A stretch of DNA of 64,000 bases from Chromatocurvus halotolerans (GTDB taxonomy: Bacteria > Pseudomonadota > Gammaproteobacteria > Pseudomonadales > Halieaceae): NCBI RefSeq assembly GCF_004340525.1, contig NZ_SLWX01000015.1, positions 17,234-81,233 of the forward strand. The letters run 5' to 3'. A program made the translations under genes and the position numbers. The notes below the pieces were generated by a model. The model was not told the DNA's origin and searched no databases. It saw nothing but the letters and a program-made list of their open reading frames with translations. Positions 51,824 through 58,910 of the stretch are shown here, piece after piece. Every line of letters starts with the position of its first letter. Position 1 is the stretch's first letter.

Positions 51824-51852
51824 TTGACAAGGTTTTATGCAGGGCCTAATGT
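51824..51852 (+). promoter_or_regulatory. candidate promoter of S-layer-like gene
   Basis: A consensus -35 TTGACA (51824-51829), a 17-bp spacer and a weaker -10 TAATGT (51847-51852) would start transcription near 51860, leaving a leader of about 86 nt. AGGAG at 51934-51938 precedes the ATG at 51946 by 7 nt. Confidence 0.5.
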
Positions 51853-51945
51853 TCTGTTTCGGTGAGAGGCGGCAGGATAGTTGCGTTCTCATGTCTGAAA
51901 CATGGCGACCGAAGACCCGTTCAGGAGTGACCTCAGGAGAACAAC

Positions 51946-54900
51946 ATGGCTAATGCTAGTAGCTACGAAACTGCTCAAAAACTGTACATTGCGTACTATC
52001 AAAGGCCCGCCGATCCCGAAGGATTGCGTTTTTGGGCGGATCAAATTGAAAATGCCGGCGGCTCACTTGAGGTCGCGTTAAGCTCGTTTGCCAATTCAGT
52101 AGAGGCGCAGGAGCTGTACGGTGATATCACCGCAGACAACATTGAATCTGTTGTTGAAAATTTCTACCAGGCAGCGTTTGGGCGAGCTGCAGATGCTGAA
52201 GGTCTTGCCTTCTACGTTAACGGCTTTAACGATGGCACCTTCACACCCGCTTCAATCGCCCTGAACATTCTGGATGGCGCTTCTGGTGGCGACCTTGCCG
52301 TCATCAACAACAAGGTCATTGCCGCAGATCGTTTCACCAACGCGATTGACGGTGGCGCACGCGACGAAGAGTTTGGTCAGCGCGATCCGCAATTCACCTA
52401 TGATGCTGACGATATCGTTGCCGCACGCGAGTGGCTTGAGGCTGTGTCTTCAGCCCCCAGCTCAGTGCCCACTGCGTCCGAAACGCTCACCAATATTGAA
52501 GACGACTTTTCTAATCCGGGTGATGCAGGAGTTGGCTCTTCAGGGCAGACTTTTACGCTTACTACGGATCTGGACAGCTTCACCGGTACCTCTAGCAACG
52601 ATTTGTTCGTGGGCACGGTTGATGATGCAACGCCGGCAGATGCAACCTTGAACGGCCTTGACAGCCTCGACGGCGGAGCTGGCATCGACACGCTGCGTGT
52701 TGCCGATACCGATCCTGCTGGCTCTGGCTTCCCCGCTGGCCTTACGCTTTCGTCTATCGAAAATGTGACAGCACGCGCGGCTGGTACAGCAAAATTCGAC
52801 ACGAGCGACTTCGCCGATGTTGTATCCCTGGCGTCCACACAATCCGCTGCTGCGGAACTGACTGGCTCTGCGACTCAGGACATCTCTGTGTCTGGAGCAA
52901 CGGGCGCGATTGATGTCGAAGGCGGTAATAATATCACCGTCAATGACGCAGCCGACAACCAGAACATCAATGTTGGTGAATCTGGTGCAGGTTCTACCAA
53001 CGCAGCAGGCACCATCAGCGTGACTGACAGCAAGCAGGGTGACGGCGACATCACAATCGATGGTGGTACCGATGTTACTGTTAATGCCACGACTGACGCC
53101 GCTGCGGCGATTGCTGACGCCGGTGATGTTGTGATTGGCGCGACTAAAGCTGCTTCAGGCGATGTCGTCGTCGTGCAAAATGTCAAGCATAACGGCGAGG
53201 GCGGTAACGTTGCTCAGGCGGATATTTCTGTCACTGGTGGCACTACAGTGGACGTTACCGTTAACGCAACATCGACTGCAAAAGATCAAGACTCAGACAA
53301 CGATATCCTCAACGGTACCGTCACTGTGACTGGAGATGATGCCACTAAGTCTGTGTCTGTGGTTCAGAACAATTCCGCCACAACGTTCACCAAGCCTGCG
53401 GTCGCGGTCATCAAAGAAACTAGCGTCGTTACGTTCAAGGCAATGAGTGCGAATGAAACGCTCATCGTGAATGGCTTGACATTTACGGCTAGCAAGGCAC
53501 TGACTGCCGAGCAAGTTGCCGGGGCCTTTGCAGATCTCGCAGCTGCTGATACTCAGTCGGCGACAGGGCCAACCGCGAATGGTATATACACCGGCACTTT
53601 TAATACGGCAGTTTGGACCTCTGGCGCCAGAGATGGTGCTACGGTTACGTTCACCGCGAATGACGAGGATGAAGCCGACCTCGTTTTCACCGGAACGGCC
53701 ACGACTAACGACGCTGGCGCCCGTGCACCCACTCAGGTCAAGAGCGCCGGAGCGGCTTCTGTCGACGCGGACACTTCTACAAATACTGTCACTATAGGTG
53801 ATGTAGTTGTAAACGAGGGTGGTTCGGATAGCATTACTGAAATCACTCTTGATACTTACAAAGCCGCTACTCTTGGCGCCGGAGGTAGTCTTGACGCTCT
53901 AACTACGCTATCTCTGGCCAACAGTGCTGACGAGGCAACCGTGACGACCGCCGCGACTACGCTGGCTCTGAACGTCGATGACGTGGACGACGCGGTTAGC
54001 TTAGATGGGACTGCCGCGACTGTTGAGACATTGAACTTGACTGCTTCAGGCGATGCGTCAACTTTCGCACTCACGTCAGAGGCCACCAAAACCCTGAACG
54101 TCACTGCAAACGCTGCACTCAACCTGACCGGCTCCACGCTAACAGTTCTGGAATCTGCTGTTGTCTCGGGCGCTGGTAACGTCACTCTTGGCGACATTTC
54201 CGGCGCTACCAAAACGCTGGACGCGTCTGGTGCTACGGGTAACATCTCCGCCACGGTCGACGGCACCACGGCAACCGTTACTACGTCCTCTGGCAACGAC
54301 TCAATCACGGTTGACACTGCTGGTCTCAGCAAGAATATTTCGCTGGGCGGTGGTAACGATACCCTGACATTCTCTGAAGCGACGGCTAATGTGCCGACAG
54401 CTGGAACAGTTGATGGTGGTGACGGTGTCGACACGGTTGCGATGACCTCGGCCAGTGCCCAGGCGCTGGACAACAACACCAACTTCGCAACGGCGATCTC
54501 TGGTTTTGAGCGTCTGACTATCACCGATACGGTGGTTAATGATGATACGGTCGACCAAGTTGACACAATAGTGATAGACACCGCGGCTTTGGGCTTTAGT
54601 TACATCACGACGTCAGGAACGGTTTCTGATCCGGTTGCGACAGCCGACACCGTCGCAACGAGGGATGTCTTGCAGCTTGACAACCTGGCAAATGACGGCA
54701 CGGTCGTACTCACTGCAACGGGTAACGTGGTAGTAAACGTCAAAGATGCGGCAACCGGCGCTTCTGACGTAGTCAACCTTCAAGTGTCTCAGAATGGTGA
54801 CACTGACTTTGGATCTGCAACCATTGCTAACGTAGAGACGGTAAATATTGACGCTATCGATTCGGTGCCAGTTTTGGCCAACGGAACAGCAGATATCGAC

Positions 54901-55575
54901 GAGCATACTCTGAGTGTCTCTGTTGACTCTGCTACCAGTCTGAACCTGACTGGTAGCGCTGATCTTGATTTGACTGTCACGGATGATGCGGTCCTCACCA
55001 CGGTCAATGCCTCAGCAATGACAGGTGCTCTGACTTATGTAGCTGATGGCACACTTGCTCAGACGGTAACGGGTGGCAGTGGCGATGACCATCTCACTGG
55101 GGCTGGCTCTGGCGATACGCTGATAGGCGGCGCAGGTAAAGATACATTTGTAGTCGGCGCTGCCGTTGATCTTTTGAAACTCGACGGCGGTGACGGCACC
55201 GATACGTTCGATTTTAACGGCGTATCATCCAACAAGAGCAATTTTGCCGTTGTACAAGGCGTCAATACAGGGGACATCTTTGACTTCGACGGAATTACCG
55301 GTGGTGATGCCTCGTTCAGGCAGGCGCAGATCACTTTGTCCCAGGGCGCGACTGAGTCTACTCAGGCATTCCTTGATCAAGCCATGACGAACCTTGGTGA
55401 CAATGGCTTTGGTTGGTTCCAGTTCAATGGCAATACCTACATTGCGGGTGATGTTGGTGGCGACAGCGCTAACGCCTTCGTGGACGGCACAGACTTTGTG
55501 GTGATGCTCACCGGTCTGGTGGATCTCTCAGCTGCTTCGTTCAACGGAACGAATGCGACGCTGGAACTCGGCTAA
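51946..55575 (+). CDS. cysteine-free DUF4214/RTX secreted protein, S-layer candidate
   Basis: This 1209-aa acidic protein is rich in Thr, Ala, Asp, Val and Gly. There is no signal peptide and no cysteine, both usual for type I secretion substrates and S-layer proteins. The N terminus ('YETAQKLYIAYYQRPADPEGLRFWADQIENAGGSLE', then 'FYQAAFGRAADAEGLAFYVNGFNDG') is a DUF4214 tandem. The middle is made of many short beta-strand repeats (LTLSSIENVT, TLNLTASGD, TLNVTANA types). Near residue 1045 there are RTX-like nonapeptides ('GGSGDDHLTGAGSGDTLIGG', 'GAGKDTF') that bind calcium. The last about 60 residues (ending in hydrophobic 'FNGTNATLELG') fit a type I secretion signal. It has its own promoter and a strong terminator. 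Confidence 0.82.
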   Translation: MANASSYETAQKLYIAYYQRPADPEGLRFWADQIENAGGSLEVALSSFANSVEAQELYGDITADNIESVVENFYQAAFGRAADAEGLAFYVNGFNDGTFTPASIALNILDGASGGDLAVINNKVIAADRFTNAIDGGARDEEFGQRDPQFTYDADDIVAAREWLEAVSSAPSSVPTASETLTNIEDDFSNPGDAGVGSSGQTFTLTTDLDSFTGTSSNDLFVGTVDDATPADATLNGLDSLDGGAGIDTLRVADTDPAGSGFPAGLTLSSIENVTARAAGTAKFDTSDFADVVSLASTQSAAAELTGSATQDISVSGATGAIDVEGGNNITVNDAADNQNINVGESGAGSTNAAGTISVTDSKQGDGDITIDGGTDVTVNATTDAAAAIADAGDVVIGATKAASGDVVVVQNVKHNGEGGNVAQADISVTGGTTVDVTVNATSTAKDQDSDNDILNGTVTVTGDDATKSVSVVQNNSATTFTKPAVAVIKETSVVTFKAMSANETLIVNGLTFTASKALTAEQVAGAFADLAAADTQSATGPTANGIYTGTFNTAVWTSGARDGATVTFTANDEDEADLVFTGTATTNDAGARAPTQVKSAGAASVDADTSTNTVTIGDVVVNEGGSDSITEITLDTYKAATLGAGGSLDALTTLSLANSADEATVTTAATTLALNVDDVDDAVSLDGTAATVETLNLTASGDASTFALTSEATKTLNVTANAALNLTGSTLTVLESAVVSGAGNVTLGDISGATKTLDASGATGNISATVDGTTATVTTSSGNDSITVDTAGLSKNISLGGGNDTLTFSEATANVPTAGTVDGGDGVDTVAMTSASAQALDNNTNFATAISGFERLTITDTVVNDDTVDQVDTIVIDTAALGFSYITTSGTVSDPVATADTVATRDVLQLDNLANDGTVVLTATGNVVVNVKDAATGASDVVNLQVSQNGDTDFGSATIANVETVNIDAIDSVPVLANGTADIDEHTLSVSVDSATSLNLTGSADLDLTVTDDAVLTTVNASAMTGALTYVADGTLAQTVTGGSGDDHLTGAGSGDTLIGGAGKDTFVVGAAVDLLKLDGGDGTDTFDFNGVSSNKSNFAVVQGVNTGDIFDFDGITGGDASFRQAQITLSQGATESTQAFLDQAMTNLGDNGFGWFQFNGNTYIAGDVGGDSANAFVDGTDFVVMLTGLVDLSAASFNGTNATLELG

Positions 55576-55624
55576 GCTCAACCCGAGCGCCCTCGGGCGC
55601 TCACTCCTGAACTACTAGCACTCA

Positions 55625-55654
55625 CCCTCGACCCTCACGGGTCGGGGGTTTTTT
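55625..55654 (+). terminator. Rho-independent terminator after S-layer-like gene
   Basis: A 10-bp stem (55625-55634 with 55639-55648, one T-G pair), TCAC loop and T6 tract at 55649-55654. A second GC-rich hairpin (GAGCGCC/GGCGCTC, around 55584-55601) precedes it. A strong terminator is expected for a highly expressed surface protein. Confidence 0.9.
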
Positions 55655-55751
55655 CGTTATGGGGCAGGAGGACAGCGGCCATGCGCTGCGGTAGCATCAC
55701 ACGCAAGCGATATATATGACCGTTTGATACCAGAGTTTGAGGTTATCAGCA

Positions 55752-56357
55752 GTGGCGCTATTGAAACACCAGCTGGTATTGCACCCTGACATCGTTAGTC
55801 AGTTTGCCGTGGACAAACCGATTATGCCCTATGAGCGCCGGTTTGGATTCTCATGGCAACTGTGCCCATGGACCTTGGCTGATGATCAGGGATGGCTGCT
55901 CATCAATGTCGAGTTTGCTTACTGTAATCTGGTCGAGTCGGGGAGCGCTGCCGACATCGAGGAGAGCGCGCTCGATGCCATCGAGTCCCACCTGCCCTAT
56001 GACCGCGAGGAAGACAATGTCAGCGTGAGCTTCAATCCAGACGACATCACTTGGCACACGCTCACCAAGATGCCCGAGCACGTTGCCAAACGCTATCAAA
56101 AGGCACTGAAGCTGATCCGCAAGTGCCCTGATCGATTTGAAGCGATGGATAAGATAGAGAGGCTCAACAACACACCGGTGACCTTGGGCGGGCGAACATT
56201 CTCACCAAGCGAAGCGTTGGATGGGTTGCTGCTGGAGCTGGCCGACAACTTCCGCGACTACATCGAGACCACCCCCTGGTGGAAGCTTCATTGGCACATC
56301 TGGACGAAGAAGGACGCGCCGTGGTTGGAGCAAGACAGCAGAGGTGAAGGCGATTGA
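55752..56357 (+). CDS. hypothetical protein
   Basis: This 201-aa soluble protein is not recognised. It is acidic, with recognisable ordered segments ('FGFSWQLCPWTLADDQGWLLINVEFAYCNLVESG', 'LTKMPEHVAKRYQKALKLIRKCPDRFEAMDKIERLNNTPV', 'WWKLHWHIWTKKDAPWLEQ'). GTG 55752 is taken as start; a TTG at 55737 is possible. No signal peptide or membrane segment is present. It lies just before the right-hand mobile element and may belong to it. Confidence 0.5.
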   Translation: MALLKHQLVLHPDIVSQFAVDKPIMPYERRFGFSWQLCPWTLADDQGWLLINVEFAYCNLVESGSAADIEESALDAIESHLPYDREEDNVSVSFNPDDITWHTLTKMPEHVAKRYQKALKLIRKCPDRFEAMDKIERLNNTPVTLGGRTFSPSEALDGLLLELADNFRDYIETTPWWKLHWHIWTKKDAPWLEQDSRGEGD

Positions 56358-57107
56358 ACCTGCCGTGGCTCATGTCTGCAAAACCCAGGTATACGGCGGC
56401 CTTTGCGGACAGAGCACGAGCGTGACCGGCCTATGCCTGTACCGGAGCGATCCAGGATGCTGAAGGCTGAGCATGCGAAGGCGATGGGACGTGGGCAGCG
56501 TGCGGCCAGGCGGCGGCCGCAGAAGAAGCCGAACCTGTTGCTGGTGAAACCGCCGGCGCAGAAGGAGGCCGGGCTGATTACGCTGGTGGCGCGGGTGGTC
56601 GTGGCCTGGGTGCGGCAATGGTGAGCGGGTTGCGATCAATCTGTCGCTCGGTGATCCTGATTTCGTAGTGCCAAAAGTAACTCTTGAGCGCTTATTTGTC
56701 CGGCGGGCTTGCGCGACTATCAGTCATGCTCAAAGCAGCGTGGTCCAGGGGCAAGAGAGAGCATGTTCCGCTCGCAGAGGAGATCCAGTGCAGAGGCGCC
56801 GATCGCCGAAGAGAAGCCATGCATGTCAGCCGTAAGAAAGCCAGTCGCCGCACGACGGGAGATTTGGCCGGCGAAGAAGGCGGGTGATTCGCGCTCTAAG
56901 GGCAAGCCAAACCAGCGCGGGACAAGATCGAGGAGCAGCGCAGTCTGGTGGGTCGGCTCGTGGACTGGTTTAAAGCATGGTGGCTGTGCCGAGCGTGCAA
57001 ACTGCGCGATAATCGCTCTGCAGCGCCTAGGCTGATCCCCGAACACCCGCGTCCCTGGCGGGCTGGTGCTGCTCTTTTTACCAGGGGTGCCGTAGGGAGG
57101 TAAGGAG
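56358..57107 (+). other. region without a convincing gene
   Basis: These 750 bp contain only short, basic, low-complexity frames. The best is 56460-56624 (54 aa, MLKAEHAKAMGRGQ... with a hydrophobic C terminus), preceded by no clear ribosome-binding site. It may be degraded element sequence. The left boundary of the mobile element probably falls here, but no direct repeat matching the right end was found by eye. Confidence 0.4.
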
Positions 57108-57635
57108 ATGTCGAGCAGGAAGGGGGCCCCTGCCCCTTACGTTCCAAGCCCAGAGAGCGTCCGGGAGCAGACCACTACCCCTATTCCACTGCCCGTCGAA
57201 GACGGAGACGACACAGACTGGTACGGCTGGTACTTTGATACCTACGCGGCCATCGGCGAATTGGAGGCCTACGCTGAAAGCGAAGACGCCGACGAAAGGC
57301 TAAAGGAAGGCGCACGCAACTACGCTCAGAAGCTTCGGGTGGCCGCAGAGTGGACAGAGATACTAATCGAGCACTGCTACGTACAGGTTCCAGCCGAGGT
57401 TCGGGAAAAGCTTCGCAAATCCTTCCGGTCGGAGGATGCGCGTAAAGCCGTCAACACACGGCACAGAAAGACTGAGCAAGAGCGAGTCGAGCGCAAGATG
57501 AAAATTCATGCCCGGTGGGCGACCGGCGTCTACCAATCTCGGGACGAATGCGCGCAAGAAGAATATGAGACGCTCGGTTACAAGAGTTTCCGTCGCGCAC
57601 GTAATGACCTGATGAACACGCCCGACCCCGAGTAA
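57108..57635 (+). CDS. hypothetical mobile-element protein
   Basis: This 175-aa hydrophilic, mostly helical protein starts at ATG 57108 with GGAGGTAAGGAG just upstream, a very good ribosome-binding site. It contains an acidic 'VEDGDDTDWYGWYFDTYAAIGELEAYAESEDADERLKEG' region and a basic C-terminal part with 'RKAVNTRHRKTEQERVERKMKIHARW' and 'YKSFRRARNDLMNTP' that looks like a nucleic-acid-binding element. No family is recognised. It precedes the AlpA-like regulator by about 120 bp. Confidence 0.6.
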   Translation: MSSRKGAPAPYVPSPESVREQTTTPIPLPVEDGDDTDWYGWYFDTYAAIGELEAYAESEDADERLKEGARNYAQKLRVAAEWTEILIEHCYVQVPAEVREKLRKSFRSEDARKAVNTRHRKTEQERVERKMKIHARWATGVYQSRDECAQEEYETLGYKSFRRARNDLMNTPDPE

Positions 57636-57647
57636 TCTCCCCCTGCA

Positions 57648-57678
57648 CGCTACGCGTAAGCTGTAACCGCTACGCGTA
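57648..57678. promoter_or_regulatory. two CGCTACGCGTA sites 20 bp apart upstream of alpA-like gene
   Basis: CGCTACGCGTA occurs at 57648-57658 and 57668-57678, an offset of 20 bp (two helical turns), and each contains the palindrome TACGCGTA. Such phased sites suggest binding of a dimeric regulator, perhaps AlpA itself, or iterons. Confidence 0.5.
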
Positions 57679-57756
57679 GGGCGGATTCGCGCCTGCCCCC
57701 ACGAGTGTTCTTATGCCTCGAGCAACGCAATGAAGCGTTTGTGACTGGAGGCAGAC

Positions 57757-57972
57757 ATGGCGAAACACACCATCAGCTACACCCCTGCAACTGACCCACT
57801 GCTATCTGCAAACGAAGTCCGCCGCGAACTCGGCGGCATTACCCGCGTTACGTTATGGCGCTGGCGGCAAGAGGGATTACTACCAGAGCCTGTGGCGCTG
57901 CGTGGGCGTCTGTACTGGCGGGCAAGCGTAATCGAGGCATTGAAGGGCGACGCACCCGAGGTGGAAGCATGA
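57757..57972 (+). CDS. AlpA-family helix-turn-helix regulator
   Basis: This 71-aa regulator has the AlpA/MerR HTH: 'DPLLSANEVRRELGGITRVTLWRWRQEG', then 'LPEPVALRGRLYWRASVIEAL'. In P4-like elements AlpA activates the integrase gene and helps excision. ATG 57757 follows GGAGG with 6-nt spacing. Its stop overlaps the ATG of the next small gene (ATGA). Confidence 0.85.
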   Translation: MAKHTISYTPATDPLLSANEVRRELGGITRVTLWRWRQEGLLPEPVALRGRLYWRASVIEALKGDAPEVEA

Positions 57973-58221
57973 GCGTCCCGCGGAGGCTCCCAGCCTACCC
58001 AGAACCCACCAGGGCCTCCGCAGTGGGGGGGTATCAGCCCATTCCACGTAACCGGAAAAAGATCGCTGCGACTCGTCGTGTTCGGCGCCATCGTCTACCC
58101 GGAAACCAAACCACTGGTCATTCGCAGACGGACGTACTACGGCCGCGCGGACCTCGACGCACTAAAGGCAGCTGCCGCCCGGCCAGGGGGTGTCGATGCG
58201 TCGGCGCCGGACTCAGCGTGA
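57969..58221 (+). pseudogene. small element gene interrupted at a G7 run
   Basis: ATG 57969 overlaps the alpA stop and reads 'MSVPRRLPAYPEPTRASAVG'. At the run of seven G (58025-58031) a protein-like sequence continues only in the +1 frame: 'GISPFHVTGKRSLRLVVFGA' then 'YPETKPLVIRRRTYYGRADLDALKAAAA', ending at TGA 58219-58221. With six G the two halves form one 83-aa ORF whose stop overlaps the next gene's GTG. So this is a one-base insertion, a programmed frameshift or a sequencing error. The in-frame reading that runs on to 58910 is misleading in this stretch. Confidence 0.65.
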
Positions 58222-58910
58222 GCGCCAGAGCGATGAATGCCCGCGGCATAGAATCTGGCCCCGCACTGCCCACGTACTCGATTTACCGCGACCATGATGC
58301 TCGCCGCCCGAGAGCCCAGACAACTATGCGCGAGCTGGTGGCAATGTCACGAGCTCCGTCGGCCCGTGATTGCAAGTCTCGCGCTGAACTGATCACGCCC
58401 TTCTCCGACTTCGCTAAGGTCAAGGCGGCAGCCGAACCGGCGCAATTCGCGCTCTTGATCGTCGATCACGACGACAATCGATCGCTCGCGGAGATCAAAG
58501 CGCTGTACCGCGCATGGGGCTGCGGCTTGCTGATCTATGCTACGGCGCACCACAACTGGCCAAAGGGTGACAAACCGCCGGCCCCGCGATGGTGGGGGGT
58601 AATTCCTCTTAGCCGAGCGGTTGATGCCGATGCTTGGCTGTCGATGCGGGAAGCACTCACCGCACTGGTCGGTTGCGATCCGGCCGCGGCGCGCATTCAG
58701 CAGGGATTTTATGCGCCGGGGCTGATCGGCACCTGTCCTAAGTACACTTCCCTGGACGCGACCGACAGGGCATCCCCCGACTCGATGGACAGCGACGCGC
58801 CGCTGCTCCGCGAGATCGCGGTCCACCTCGCGGACAAAGCAGGACCGGCAACCAAGGGCGGCGCACGAAAGCAACCGCACAGAAAAGCCCCCACCATGAG
58901 GCTGTTATGA
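58218..58910 (+). CDS. hypothetical element protein upstream of primase-helicase
   Basis: This 230-aa protein of unrecognised family has the best ordered part in 'QFALLIVDHDDNRSLAEIKALYRAWGCGLLIYATAHHNWPKGDKPPAPRWWGVIPLSRAVDADAW' followed by 'QQGFYAP'. The pattern VDHDD...YATAHH...RWWGVIPL resembles the early part of archaeo-eukaryotic-type element primases (catalytic Asp pair then His), so it may supply primase function for the helicase next door. That is inference. GTG 58218 is fixed by overlap with the previous stop (GTGA), and its end overlaps the next start (ATGA). Confidence 0.6.
   Translation: MSARAMNARGIESGPALPTYSIYRDHDARRPRAQTTMRELVAMSRAPSARDCKSRAELITPFSDFAKVKAAAEPAQFALLIVDHDDNRSLAEIKALYRAWGCGLLIYATAHHNWPKGDKPPAPRWWGVIPLSRAVDADAWLSMREALTALVGCDPAAARIQQGFYAPGLIGTCPKYTSLDATDRASPDSMDSDAPLLREIAVHLADKAGPATKGGARKQPHRKAPTMRLL

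Noticed and set aside
56370..57046. Several overlapping 70-110-aa frames between the hypothetical genes
   Set aside because: They are basic or low-complexity, lack convincing ribosome-binding sites and overlap each other on both strands.
57855..58910. One 351-aa gene covering this whole frame
   Set aside because: Residues 1-120 of that frame are an Arg/Pro-rich shadow of alpA and of the small gene in other frames. The ordered protein begins only after the GTGA at 58218.
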